A program made the position numbers and the translations under genes. Shown here piece after piece: positions 27,190 through 37,244 of a stretch of 64,000 bases of DNA. The notes beneath the pieces are model-generated. The model was not told the origin of the DNA, ran no database searches, and saw only the letters and a program-made list of their open reading frames with translations. Positions within the stretch are counted from its first letter, which is position 1, and each line of letters opens with the position of its first letter. This DNA comes from Candidatus Acidulidesulfobacter diazotrophicus (GTDB lineage Bacteria; SZUA-79; Acidulodesulfobacterales; Acidulodesulfobacteraceae). The stretch covers positions 1 through 64,000 of the forward strand of contig SGBB01000010.1 in the NCBI GenBank assembly GCA_004195025.1. Direction: 5' to 3'.

Positions 27190-27581
27190 ATAAAAGATTA
27201 TAGAATTCAAAGATAATGTTAAGAAATTCAGATACAATCAGCATGCAAAGGAACTTGAGGAAGCTAAAGAAAACTTAAAACTTATAAAAAGTATTGCATC
27301 TTTTATTGATGAACATACCGTAAAAGTTATTACGGAAAATTCGGAAAAAATATATAACGAAGACAATATAATAATAGCATGCGTCGTAGAACCTTGTTAT
27401 ACTTCCGATAGAGGGGGCAGAACACTGTATCGCCAGTGCTGATTTATATATTCTTAATCCAAAAATCAAGACTTTCCTAAAATCTATTGCTATATTTAGT
27501 ATTCATACAATTGCAAGTCTTCCTAATCAGCATCCTGCAAGTAGCGAAGGCATAGCTAAAGCTGCAAGAAAACTGTTATAA
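27190..27581 (+). pseudogene. frameshifted gene of unknown function
   Basis: One frame reads FRYNQHAKELEEAKENLKLI, then ASFIDEHTVKVITENSEKIY and NIIIACVVEPCYTSDRG up to a G5 run near 27411-27416; the next frame carries on as AEHCIASADLYILNPKIKTF through ASLPNQHPASSEGIAKAARK to the stop at 27579-27581. Removing one G would give SDRGAEHCIASADLY. No ATG start is visible, so the 5' end is probably lost as well. I do not recognise the family. Confidence 0.6.
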
Positions 27582-27666
27582 TATATATATTATATAATAA
27601 ATTAAATAATAAACCGGATACTAATTAATTTGTTAGATTAATTTTATTATAGGAGGTTTAAAAGAT

Positions 27667-28449
27667 ATGAATATAAATTTAAAAGGCAAAAGAGCTTTAA
27701 TCACAGGCGCAAGTTCAGGACTTGGCGAAGTTATCGCTAAAGAATTTGCTGCTGCAGGAGCAAATATAGGTCTTAACTATCATTCTCATCCTGATGCAGC
27801 GGAAAAAATAGCCGAAGAAATAAAAAAAATAGGGGTAGATGTTCTTACTTTGCAGGCAGATGTTTCCGACAGCACGTCAGTCGCAGGAATGGTAAATGCA
27901 GTTGTAAAAGCATGGGGCGGAGTAGATATTCTTGTGAACAACGCAGGAATTGACGGAACTCATTCTCTTACATGGGAAACAGATATAACAGAGTGGGAAA
28001 AGGTAGTTAAAATTAACCTTTTCGGTCCGTTTTACTGTGCCCGTGAAGTTTTAAAATATATGATAACCAAAAAAAGCGGAGTAATATTAAATATTACTTC
28101 TGTCCATGAAAATATTCCATGGAGCGGTTATAGCGGATATGCTGCTGCGAAAGCGGGATTGTCTATGTTAACAAAAACCATGGCTCAGGAAGTCGGATCT
28201 TCGGGAATCAGAGTATTATCTTTAGCTCCCGGTGCAATTCAGACGCCTATTAATAAAAGCGTTTGGAGCAATTCTGTAAACCTTGACGATCTTCTTAAGA
28301 AAATTCCGCTCGGGAGGTTAGGTTCAACTGAGGAAGTTGCCCGTGTTGCCGCTTTTTTAGTTTCCGACGCCGCTTCTTACATGACTGGAAGTACCGTATT
28401 TGTAGATGGAGCCATGATAGACTATTCAAATTTTACACATGGCGGTTAA
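27667..28449 (+). CDS. SDR oxidoreductase, glucose 1-dehydrogenase-like
   Basis: A 260-residue classical SDR: GKRALITGASSGLGEVIAKEF (NAD(P) site), DILVNNAGIDGT, catalytic Ser in LNITSVHENIPW, and YAAAK at about 158-162. The HENIPW segment and the closing YMTGSTVFVDGAM match glucose 1-dehydrogenases, which oxidise glucose to gluconolactone. A strong AGGAGG precedes the ATG. It lies just upstream of a glucoamylase, which would supply glucose. Substrate is inferred from family and neighbour. Confidence 0.78.
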   Translation: MNINLKGKRALITGASSGLGEVIAKEFAAAGANIGLNYHSHPDAAEKIAEEIKKIGVDVLTLQADVSDSTSVAGMVNAVVKAWGGVDILVNNAGIDGTHSLTWETDITEWEKVVKINLFGPFYCAREVLKYMITKKSGVILNITSVHENIPWSGYSGYAAAKAGLSMLTKTMAQEVGSSGIRVLSLAPGAIQTPINKSVWSNSVNLDDLLKKIPLGRLGSTEEVARVAAFLVSDAASYMTGSTVFVDGAMIDYSNFTHGG

Positions 28450-28757
28450 TTTATGAATTATTGAAGTATCTCAATCGCAAAAGTTATTTAATATATTAAT
28501 TCTTAATCCTGTAATTGGATTTTATATTTATAGATTTCTGTATTTGAAGGAATGACCTTGAAAGATTTTATCCTTTCACTCGTTAGGCGTCATTCCCGTC
28601 TATGCGGGATTTCATAGTTCTTAAAATATTGCTGTGTATTTAATAATTTCTATTGCAGTACTAATGATAATATATAATATATAAAATGATGCAGTGTTAT
28701 ATTTAAGTTAAGTAAGGCAGTTTATTTTCTAAAAATTAAAAAAAGGAGGGACTGAAA
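28450..28757. other. spacer with REP-like repeat copy 4
   Basis: No gene. REP-like element about 28503-28663: TTAATCCTGTAATTGG, GGAATGACC, then CATTCCCGTCTATGCGGGAT and a degenerate end TTTCTATTGCAG. The last 20 bases carry AAAGGAGGGA for the next gene. Confidence 0.6.
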
Positions 28758-31118
28758 ATGGCGGAAGAAATTTATGCTCCCGGATGGCCGGGAATTCCAG
28801 GTCGATGGACAAGCGCAAATAAAAGCGGGGTTGGAACAGCTTTAAAAGGAAGTCCTGTCTGGTTTACTATTTCACACGGCATCTTAAATGAAGTTTACTC
28901 TCCTATAATAGATGAGGCAGCTATCCGTGATCTTGGGTTTATTGTTACTTCCGACGATGGATTTTTTTCCGAAGATAAGCGTCATGCCGTTCATACTACA
29001 ACATTTCTTTATCCGGGGGTGCCTGCTTATCATATTGAAAGTAACTGCACCGATGGGCGTTATCGTATAGAAAAGGACATAATCACCGACCCTAATAGAA
29101 CCGTAGTTCTTTTAAGAGTACGATTTATTCCATTGAAACCGGGTAATTACAGGCTTTATGTAATTGCCGCCTCGCATCTTGATAATCACGGTGCAGGCAA
29201 TACGGCATGGGTAGATGAATATAAAGGAGAGACCGTGCTTTTTGCTTCACGCAAGGCAAACGCTATTTGTCTTATGAGTAATAAGGGTTTTAAAACTTGT
29301 TCTGTAGGTTTTGCCGGATATTCCGACGGATGGCAGGATTTAATTGACCATGGCAACCTTACTTCGTTTTACAAAAGAGCTGAAAATGGCAATGTAGCGC
29401 TTACAGGCGAGATAGATTTAAAAAATAATACTTTTGAGTTAGCCCTTGGATTTAGCCATTATCCCGTTGAAGCCGCACTTATGTCAAGAGCGTCTCTTAG
29501 TGAAGGATTTGAAACTCTTCTTCATAATTATGCCGAACCGTGGCAGCTCTGGCAAAAATCAATTTTATATACTAAAGAACGTAAACTTTTTTCAACAAGC
29601 GCCATGGTTATTCGCGTTCATCAATCCAAAAATATTACAGGGGCTATTTTAGCCAGTCTTGCAATTCCATGGGGATTTTCCAAAGGCGACGGAGATCTTG
29701 GCGGTTACCATTTAGTATGGCCGCGTGATATGGTAGAATCTGCAGGCGGACTTATTGCCGCAGGTATTAAAACGGAAGTACGCGAATCGCTTATATATCT
29801 TGAAGCTACACAGGAATATGACGGACATTGGCCTCAAAATATGTGGATTGACGGTTCATCTTACTGGAGCGGCCTGCAGATGGACGAAACCGCTTTGCCT
29901 ATTCTGCTTTATGACCTTGCACGCAGAGAGAATGCGCTTTTAGACGATGATATTCGTCACTTTTGGCCTATGATAAAAAAAGCGCTCAGGTATATAGCTA
30001 AAAACGGACCTGTTACGCAGCAAGATCGTTGGGAAGAAGACGGCGGATATACGCCATTTACTATTGCTGCAGAAATTGCCGCGCTTATTGCTGGAGCGGA
30101 GCTTGCCGAATTGGCTGACGATGGAGACATAGCCGCTTATTTGCGTGAAACGGCAGACGCGTGGTATTCTTGTATTGACCGCTGGCTTTATGTTAAGAAC
30201 AATGAACTCTCAGGCAAAATAGGAGTAGAAGGTTATTATGTGCTGATTACGGCTGCAGATTTTGAAGAAGGCGATGATTTTATACCTATTAAAAACCGCC
30301 CCTCTGCTTTTAGTCGTATTCCTGCTTCTGATGTTGTATCAGGAGATATATTATCTTTAGTTCGTTTTGGATTGCGCAAAGCGGATGATTCGCGAATATT
30401 AAATACATTAAAGGTTATAGATGCTTTGCTTAAAGTAGAAACTCCAGCAGGCCCCTGCTGGCATCGCTATAACGATGACGGTTACGGTGAACATGAAGAC
30501 GGCAGTCCTTTTGACGGTACAGGCATAGGTCGGCTGTGGCCTTTGCTCACGGGAGAGCGCGCACACTATAATGTAGCTCTTGGAAATTTTAAAGAAGCAT
30601 TGCGCTTGCTTGAAACTATGGAAGGTTTAGCAAGTGACAGCGGACTATTGCCTGAACAGGTATGGGACAGCCCCGACATTCCGGAACATGGTCTTTTTTT
30701 CGGTAAACCCACAGGTTCGGCAATGCCTTTAGTATGGGCACATGCAGAATACCTGAAGTTAGTTCGTTCACTTACGGAAAAAAGGGTATTTGACATGCCT
30801 CCTCAGACGGTTATCCGTTACCTTAAAAACAATATAACATCCAATCTAATGCAATGGCGTTTTAATCATAAACTGCGTAACATGCCGCACGGAAAAATCC
30901 TGCGTATTGAAACCCTTACTCCTGCATTGATTCATTGGAGTAATGACAATTGGCGCACAATTAAAGACACCAAAACTCTGGATTCAGGTCTTGGGGTTTA
31001 TTATGCCGACCTGCCTACTGCGGATATACCTGCCGGCGGCAAGATAATTTTTACATTTCATTGGATAGAGGCTGATAGATGGGAAGAAAAGGATTTTAGC
31101 GTAAATATAACAGCTTAA
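28758..31118 (+). CDS. GH15 glucoamylase / glucodextranase-like glycoside hydrolase
   Basis: A 786-residue GH15 enzyme that releases glucose from chain ends of alpha-glucans. Residues about 1-270 form the N-terminal beta domain (APGWPGIPGRWTSANKSGVG at the start); the (alpha/alpha)6 catalytic domain follows with YHLVWPRDMVES, the general acid in QDRWEEDGGYTPFT (Glu426/427) and the general base in LLPEQVWD (Glu633). No signal peptide, so probably acts inside the cell on storage glycan. GC and codon use are visibly higher than in the neighbours, suggesting transfer. Strong AAAGGAGGG ribosome site. Confidence 0.9.
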   Translation: MAEEIYAPGWPGIPGRWTSANKSGVGTALKGSPVWFTISHGILNEVYSPIIDEAAIRDLGFIVTSDDGFFSEDKRHAVHTTTFLYPGVPAYHIESNCTDGRYRIEKDIITDPNRTVVLLRVRFIPLKPGNYRLYVIAASHLDNHGAGNTAWVDEYKGETVLFASRKANAICLMSNKGFKTCSVGFAGYSDGWQDLIDHGNLTSFYKRAENGNVALTGEIDLKNNTFELALGFSHYPVEAALMSRASLSEGFETLLHNYAEPWQLWQKSILYTKERKLFSTSAMVIRVHQSKNITGAILASLAIPWGFSKGDGDLGGYHLVWPRDMVESAGGLIAAGIKTEVRESLIYLEATQEYDGHWPQNMWIDGSSYWSGLQMDETALPILLYDLARRENALLDDDIRHFWPMIKKALRYIAKNGPVTQQDRWEEDGGYTPFTIAAEIAALIAGAELAELADDGDIAAYLRETADAWYSCIDRWLYVKNNELSGKIGVEGYYVLITAADFEEGDDFIPIKNRPSAFSRIPASDVVSGDILSLVRFGLRKADDSRILNTLKVIDALLKVETPAGPCWHRYNDDGYGEHEDGSPFDGTGIGRLWPLLTGERAHYNVALGNFKEALRLLETMEGLASDSGLLPEQVWDSPDIPEHGLFFGKPTGSAMPLVWAHAEYLKLVRSLTEKRVFDMPPQTVIRYLKNNITSNLMQWRFNHKLRNMPHGKILRIETLTPALIHWSNDNWRTIKDTKTLDSGLGVYYADLPTADIPAGGKIIFTFHWIEADRWEEKDFSVNITA

Positions 31119-31147
31119 ATTTAAAAATTTTTATGCAATGCTTATTT

Positions 31148-31382
31148 AATCCTTAATTCTTCGATATAAATTTATTTTCAGGATTCCTGCCTGAGCAAGA
31201 ATGACTTTTAGAGGAGTTATTGTGCTACCTTACCCGTCAGATGTCATTCCTGCGGAAGCAGGAAAGTTTCGAAGATAGAAACCGCGTGCCGTTTCGTTCA
31301 CAATGCTATAAGCCGAGAGCGAAGCGGTAATCCAATATAGTTATCATCGAAATATCATTAATAGTTTCTATGGATTAAGGTT
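31148..31382. repeat. REP-like dispersed repeat, copy 5 (composite)
   Basis: Two units in tandem: AGGATTCCTGCCTGAGCAAG with AATGAC, then GTCATTCCTGCGGAAGCAGG; followed by CTATAAGCCGAGAGCGAAGC and TAATCC, which resembles copy 1, and the end motif TTTCTATGGATTAAGG. Confidence 0.65.
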
Positions 31383-31406
31383 AATATTTATATTTAAATA
31401 TTTATG

Positions 31407-32207
31407 CTATAGCCATTTGTTTGAGCGTTTTTCTTTAATCTTAAATACTTTATAAGGATCATGCTCAAAATGATAAACTTTAGCTACTTCTATTTTTAAC
31501 CAAGGCGCCCATTTGATTTGCATGACAACGGCAATAAAGGCACCGAAGATTGGACCGATCCAATAAACCCACCATCCGTTCCATGCTCCTGCCACTAATG
31601 AAGGTCCTAAGCTTCGTGCAGGATTAGTGCTTGTCCCTGAAATAGGAGCTTCAAAATAAACCATAATAGCGTATAAAAATGGAAACAAGACAGGAGTAAA
31701 GTGTTTTAGCCGTTTATTACCCAGAAAGAAAAAAAGCCCTATAATAAGACAAAATGTTGTTATAGATTCTCCGAGAACAGCGGCAAACGCTCCCTCTTTT
31801 CCGGGTGTCGTCGATCCGTAAGCCACGCTTGCCCCGATATGTCCCCATAAAAGAAGAGCGAATGCGCCAGTAATGCCTCCGAGAAGTTGAGCTATAACAT
31901 AACCTATCGCCACATGACCTTTGATTTTACCTTTCATCCAGAATGAAAAAGTAACAGCGGGATTGATGTGAGCGCCGCTCCACTTACCTACAGGAGAAAA
32001 AGTGATTAACATTCCCGTGCTTCCAAATAAAAATCCCGTAAGCGCCCGTCTGATTCCATAACTTGAAATCAGAGCAGTTACAGGGCTTCCTTTACCAAAA
32101 TCTAAAATAACAAAAGCAACTCCAACGCCAATAAGTAAGGCAGTTCCTATAAACTCAGAAAGATATAGCCGCCAAATTTTTATAAAATTATCTTTATTGT
32201 ATTCCAT
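31407..32207 (-). CDS. aquaporin / aquaglyceroporin (MIP family)
   Basis: A MIP channel with six membrane helices and two NPA loops: GAHINPAVTF and GTSTNPARSLGPS. I start it at the ATG ending at 32207 (MEYNKDNF...), 266 residues, because AGGGG lies just upstream; an ATG 51 bases earlier would add 17 polar residues without a ribosome site. Passes water or small neutral solutes. Oriented toward the glucoamylase gene and sharing its higher GC. Confidence 0.88.
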   Translation of the reverse strand: MEYNKDNFIKIWRLYLSEFIGTALLIGVGVAFVILDFGKGSPVTALISSYGIRRALTGFLFGSTGMLITFSPVGKWSGAHINPAVTFSFWMKGKIKGHVAIGYVIAQLLGGITGAFALLLWGHIGASVAYGSTTPGKEGAFAAVLGESITTFCLIIGLFFFLGNKRLKHFTPVLFPFLYAIMVYFEAPISGTSTNPARSLGPSLVAGAWNGWWVYWIGPIFGAFIAVVMQIKWAPWLKIEVAKVYHFEHDPYKVFKIKEKRSNKWL

Positions 32208-32370
32208 AAAATTATTTCCCCTGTAAATAAATAAGATATAATCTGATATATAATTCAATAATTAATGGATTATATAAATAAATATTTCATTTAATTTATC
32301 TAAAATTTTAATAATAATTACTTTTTAATTAATATTTATTTTAATTAATGCATATATATCTAACTTTATC

Positions 32371-32399
32371 TTGACATTTTTATAAACATAAATTATATT
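32371..32399 (+). promoter_or_regulatory. sigma-70-like promoter of the RND efflux genes
   Basis: TTGACA at 32371-32376 and TATATT at 32394-32399, 17 bases apart, about 120 bases before the adaptor gene. Confidence 0.7.
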
Positions 32400-32521
32400 A
32401 TATATATATATTTATATTTATATATAATAATTTTATCGCTATATATTTATAAAATCTGATATATTATAATTATAAAGAATTATATATAAAAAAATTATAT
32501 TACATTGTTGAGGTAAAAACT

Positions 32522-33610
32522 ATGGCAGAAATAAAAAATATGAAAATTTCCGAAAAAAAATTTAATTCAAAATCCTTATTTTTTTCTTTAATTTTACTTT
32601 TAATGCTGCCTTTAATTTTTTCAGGATGCGCCAAAAAACCGAAGTCTCTACAAAAAGCTAAATATATACTTAAAGTTTCGGCTATAAAAACAAAATATGC
32701 TATAATTAATAGATATTTAAAATCCCCCGGTAATATATATTCTTTAAACAGCAGTGTGATATCTGCGCGCATAATGGGCTATATTGTTTATAACCCGCTT
32801 CATTCAGGCGAATTGGTCCGCAGAGGCGAACTGCTTCTTAAAATCAGCGCTCCTGCTATCGGATCTAAATATTATGCGGCAAAAGCAGGTTATTTAAATG
32901 CAAAAACTACTTTTAAAAGAATGGAAAAGCTGTACAAAGAAAATTCAATTTCAAAACAGTCGTTTGATAATGCCCGCATGAGCTATATGGTGGCAAAGGC
33001 TAATTTAAATGAAGCTTTAAGTTATCTTAATTATAAAAATATTTATTCGCCTATTACAGGAGTGATTACACAAAAAAATGTTTCCATCGGAAATCTTGTT
33101 TCTCCTGGGCAAACGCTTTTAACGATTCAAACAGTAAACTCAATAATATTTAAATCTAATGTAAATGTTAATTATTATCAAATTTTATTAAAAAATAGAA
33201 ATGTAAATTTAAAAATTAATTCTATTAATAAAAAATTAAAAGGGAAAATTGTTTCAATAGTAAAATCAGCAAACCCATATTCGCATACGGTATTGGTCAG
33301 AATTAAAATCTTAAGCTCTTCTTCAAAAAATATATTGCCGGGAATGTATGGAATAGCTTATTTTAAAATAGGTCAAAAAAAAGCTATGATTATCCCCGCT
33401 TCGGCTGTATTTAGAAAACTTGGAATATCAGGTGTTTATATAGCAGATAAACAAGGTAAGATAACGTTTCAGCCGATTAAAAAAGGGCAGGTTTATAAGA
33501 AAAAATACATAATTATTTTAAATGGATTACAGCCAGGCTTAACTGTTATAACATCAAAAATAAATAAATTAGCGGTTGGAAATTATGTTTCCGCAACATT
33601 TAAAAATTAA
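32522..33610 (+). CDS. RND efflux periplasmic adaptor lipoprotein
   Basis: A 362-residue HlyD/AcrA-type adaptor. The N-terminal signal ends in the lipobox IFSGC (Cys about 37), so it is lipid-anchored in the periplasm. SVISARIMGYIVYNPLHSGELVRRGELLLKI is the first lipoyl-like half, a short helical hairpin follows (YLNAKTTFKRMEKLYKENSISKQSFDNA), then IYSPITGVITQKNVSIGNLVSPGQ is the second half, and a beta-barrel domain ends the protein. Works with the RND pump coded 307 bases downstream. Confidence 0.88.
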   Translation: MAEIKNMKISEKKFNSKSLFFSLILLLMLPLIFSGCAKKPKSLQKAKYILKVSAIKTKYAIINRYLKSPGNIYSLNSSVISARIMGYIVYNPLHSGELVRRGELLLKISAPAIGSKYYAAKAGYLNAKTTFKRMEKLYKENSISKQSFDNARMSYMVAKANLNEALSYLNYKNIYSPITGVITQKNVSIGNLVSPGQTLLTIQTVNSIIFKSNVNVNYYQILLKNRNVNLKINSINKKLKGKIVSIVKSANPYSHTVLVRIKILSSSSKNILPGMYGIAYFKIGQKKAMIIPASAVFRKLGISGVYIADKQGKITFQPIKKGQVYKKKYIIILNGLQPGLTVITSKINKLAVGNYVSATFKN

Positions 33611-33917
33611 ATTTAATAAATTTTGCAATTTTTATATATTATTATAATAATAATTAATAACAATAGAGATTATTATTATTAATTATTTAATTTTTTAATT
33701 TATTTTATATTATTTATTTAATTAATTTATGTATAAAAATTGATTAAATAAATAAAAAATTTATTGATTAAAGGTATATCGCAGATAAAAAAAAATACAA
33801 ACATTAAGCGGTAAGGTAAAATTATTTTTATTAAAGCGATACTTGCAATATTTAATTTTTAATATTTAATATATAAATTATATTTATTATATTTACATTT
33901 CGGAGCTTCTTTATAAT
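33611..33917. other. AT-rich spacer between adaptor and RND pump
   Basis: About 307 bases with short A/T runs and no gene, terminator or clear promoter that I can support. Confidence 0.5.
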
Positions 33918-36900
33918 ATGGAAAAAAATTTTAGCGCTAAGATAACCGAATATTTTATAGAAAATAAAATAACGCTTTTATTAATATTATTTATTATCGC
34001 TTTTGGTATAATTGCGATTTTACTGACTCCAAGACAATATAATCCTCAGATAATTGTTCCTGCGGCAAATATTATCGTACGATTTCCCGGCGCAACCGCT
34101 AATGAAGTTCAAAATTTAGTCAGCGATCCGCTTGAAAGAAAGATGTGGCAGATTCCCGGAGTTAAACATGTTTACTCAATTTCCATGAACTCTGAATCTA
34201 TAGTAACGGTTCAATTCCATGTAAATGCAGATAGAAATAAAAGTTTAGTAGATGTATATAATAAAGTTTTTTCAAATCTTAACGAAATGCCGAAAGGTGT
34301 TATGCGTCCTTTAATAAAGCCTATAGATGTAAATCATGTTCCTATTCTTAATATAACACTATGGAGCAAACGTTTTTCAAACGGCAAATTAACAACTATT
34401 GCCGACAGAATATTAGATAAATTAGACGCCGTTCATGGAACAGGAGTAACATTGCTAAACGGAGCAAGGCATAAACAGCTTAATATTTATTTAAATCCGA
34501 ATAAAATGGCCGCATATAATATTTCTCCGCTTATGGTGGCTGAAGAACTAAAAGGTACAAATATTACTATTCCCATAGGTTTTTTACAAAACAATAATAA
34601 AAAAGAGTTTTTAACAGCTGGCGGCTATTTTCACCATGTTAGTTCTGTTAAAAATTTTATTGTTTCGGTGCATAACGGTCACCCCGTTTATTTAAAAAAT
34701 ATTGCAAAAATTAAATATTCATATAAATCGTTAAATTTTTTATCTGAAATAGGATTTGGGAAAAATTATTCAGAATTAAATCCGCACGATAAAATTATAC
34801 AAAAACAAAAATTAAAGGGTTTATACCCTGCGGTAACCATTGCTATCGCTAAAAGACGAGGTAAAAATGCCGTTGCCGTGGTAAATAATGTATTAAAGAA
34901 ATTTAATCACATTGCAAAAACTCAGATGCCTGCCGGCGTCCATTATGTCATTACAAGAAACGACGGCAAAAAAGCAAATAATGCCGTCAACAATTTATTG
35001 TTTGAATTAATTTTAAGTATTGTTATCGTCATAATATTACTTCTTTTAATATTAGGCTGGAGAGAGGCTTTGGTAGTTGCTTTTACTATTCCGCTAATGC
35101 TTCTTTTAACATTAGGTATAGCTTTTATATTTCATCAAACGCTGAATAGAATAACATTATTTGCTTTAATATTAGCTTTAGGATTATTAGTAGATAACGC
35201 AATAGTCGTAGTTGATAATATTGAAAGAGTTTTCTCGCGGGAAAGAAATATATTGCCTACTTACGTTATAGATGCCGTTAACGAAATAGGTAACCCTAAT
35301 TTTTTTGCGACTCTTGCCGTAATAGCTTCTTTTATACCTATGCTATTTGTTACCGGAATGATGGGACCTTATATGAGACCTATTCCGTTTAACGTACCTA
35401 TTGCGATGATAGTGTCTTTATTTGTAGCCTTATCTATCGTTCCGTGGTTTTATTTAAAATTAATGTCCACAAACAAAGGTTTCGAACTTCTTAAAAAAAA
35501 GGAAAAAAAAGCTGAAAGTAAAAAAGGCAAAAATAATTTATATGCTAAAATTATTACTCCTTTACTTTTAAGCAAGAAAAAAAGATTTGTTTTTATCGGA
35601 GTCATAATAATTCTTTTTTTAGCCTCTATTTCTTTGCCTATTATTAAATTGGTAAAATTTAAAATGCTGCCCGTTGCTAATACTAATACTTTCTTGATAA
35701 CTATAAATGCAAAACCCGGTTCTTCATTTGAAAAAACTAATTTAATTACGATGAAGGTGATTAATTATTTAAAGAAAATAAAAGAAATTAAAAATTACAC
35801 CGTAGATGTCGGAACTCCTTCCGTTATTAATTTTTCAGGACTATTAAGGGGTTCGGATTTTAGAAATGCAAGCTGGTTTTCTGAAATAAGCGTAAATCTG
35901 ATAAACGAAAATAAACGGAGTATATCTTCACATCAACTTGTTTTAAATACTTTACCGATAGTCCATAAAATCGGGAAAGAATATAATGCTACGATTAAAG
36001 TTTTAGAGAGCCCTCCGGGACCGCCTGTTAAATCGACTATTGTTGCGGAAATTTACGGAAATAATTATAAAAAGCAGGAACAGCTTTCCGCTAAAGTTGA
36101 AAAACAGATGAAAATAACAAGAGGCGTAACCGATGTAAATTCATCATATAAAAAACCTATAAGAAAAATTGAAGTTACCATTAGAAGAAGAAAAGCCGCC
36201 TTGCTTGGAATAAATACCGAAATGGTAGCAAAAACTCTGTATTTGCTAAACTATGGAATGCAGGCAGGTACTTTACATATTAAAAATAATTTAAATCAGG
36301 TAGATATTTTTTTGAGAATGTCCGCAAGCTATAGGAAAAGTATCGGTTTTCTGTCAAATATATGGATTTATGCGCCTGCCGCAAATAAACTGATACCGTT
36401 AGATTCGGTTGTCAGAGTAAAATATGCATATTTGACAAATATGATTTATCATAGAGATTTAAAACCCGTTGTATATGTTTACGGGAAAGTCGTAAAAAGA
36501 AGCCCTATGTACGCCAATCTGAGTTTAATATTTCATTTTTTCAAACATCCTTTACCTGAGGGATATCACATAAGATGGGGAGGAGAATGGCATTTAACGT
36601 TGAAAGTGTTTGCTCAATTAGGCGCTGCTATGCTTATAGCTATTTTGCTTATATATGTTCTTTTGGTCGGTTATACGGGTTCATTTATGATGCCCGTTAT
36701 TTTAATGGGAGCGATTCCTCTTGAAATGATAGGTATAATGCCGGGTTTTGCTTTTATAAATGTATATTTTACCGCTACATCAATGATTGGAACAATTGCG
36801 CTTTCAGGAATAGTTATAAGAAACTCTCTTTTACTGCTGGAATTTATAACTAACAAGAAAAAAGAGGGCTATGATATAATAGATGCATTGGTAGAAGCAG

Positions 36901-37112
36901 GTTCAATGAGATTTAGACCGATATTAATTACGGCTCTTGCCGTTATATTCGGGTCGGCAATCCTTGTAACTGATCCTGTATGGAACGGATTAGCCTGGGC
37001 ATTGATTTTTGGAATGTTTGCATCTACTATTTTAACTTTAATCGTTATCCCTGTTATTTATTATATGATTGAAAAAAAGTCATGGCATAAAGAAGAAATT
37101 CATGAAAATTGA
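33918..37112 (+). CDS. RND efflux pump, inner-membrane subunit
   Basis: A 1064-residue AcrB/MdtB-type RND transporter with twelve membrane helices: one near residues 15-33, five between about 355 and 530, one at about 556, and five between about 890 and 1050. ALGLLVDNAIVVVDNIERV carries the TM4 Asp of the proton relay. FPGATANEVQNLVSDPLERKMWQIPGV is the usual porter-domain start. It exports hydrophobic compounds or metals together with the adaptor; no TolC gene is nearby. Confidence 0.92.
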   Translation: MEKNFSAKITEYFIENKITLLLILFIIAFGIIAILLTPRQYNPQIIVPAANIIVRFPGATANEVQNLVSDPLERKMWQIPGVKHVYSISMNSESIVTVQFHVNADRNKSLVDVYNKVFSNLNEMPKGVMRPLIKPIDVNHVPILNITLWSKRFSNGKLTTIADRILDKLDAVHGTGVTLLNGARHKQLNIYLNPNKMAAYNISPLMVAEELKGTNITIPIGFLQNNNKKEFLTAGGYFHHVSSVKNFIVSVHNGHPVYLKNIAKIKYSYKSLNFLSEIGFGKNYSELNPHDKIIQKQKLKGLYPAVTIAIAKRRGKNAVAVVNNVLKKFNHIAKTQMPAGVHYVITRNDGKKANNAVNNLLFELILSIVIVIILLLLILGWREALVVAFTIPLMLLLTLGIAFIFHQTLNRITLFALILALGLLVDNAIVVVDNIERVFSRERNILPTYVIDAVNEIGNPNFFATLAVIASFIPMLFVTGMMGPYMRPIPFNVPIAMIVSLFVALSIVPWFYLKLMSTNKGFELLKKKEKKAESKKGKNNLYAKIITPLLLSKKKRFVFIGVIIILFLASISLPIIKLVKFKMLPVANTNTFLITINAKPGSSFEKTNLITMKVINYLKKIKEIKNYTVDVGTPSVINFSGLLRGSDFRNASWFSEISVNLINENKRSISSHQLVLNTLPIVHKIGKEYNATIKVLESPPGPPVKSTIVAEIYGNNYKKQEQLSAKVEKQMKITRGVTDVNSSYKKPIRKIEVTIRRRKAALLGINTEMVAKTLYLLNYGMQAGTLHIKNNLNQVDIFLRMSASYRKSIGFLSNIWIYAPAANKLIPLDSVVRVKYAYLTNMIYHRDLKPVVYVYGKVVKRSPMYANLSLIFHFFKHPLPEGYHIRWGGEWHLTLKVFAQLGAAMLIAILLIYVLLVGYTGSFMMPVILMGAIPLEMIGIMPGFAFINVYFTATSMIGTIALSGIVIRNSLLLLEFITNKKKEGYDIIDALVEAGSMRFRPILITALAVIFGSAILVTDPVWNGLAWALIFGMFASTILTLIVIPVIYYMIEKKSWHKEEIHEN

Positions 37113-37244
37113 TAATAAAATAATAAAATAAAATATATGTATGTTATTGATTATTATGCAAAAAATAATAAATAATAAAATTAATGCGAGCAATAAATAA
37201 TCAAAAGGTTTATTAATTTTTTTTTTGGCGGACAGGAGGAAATT

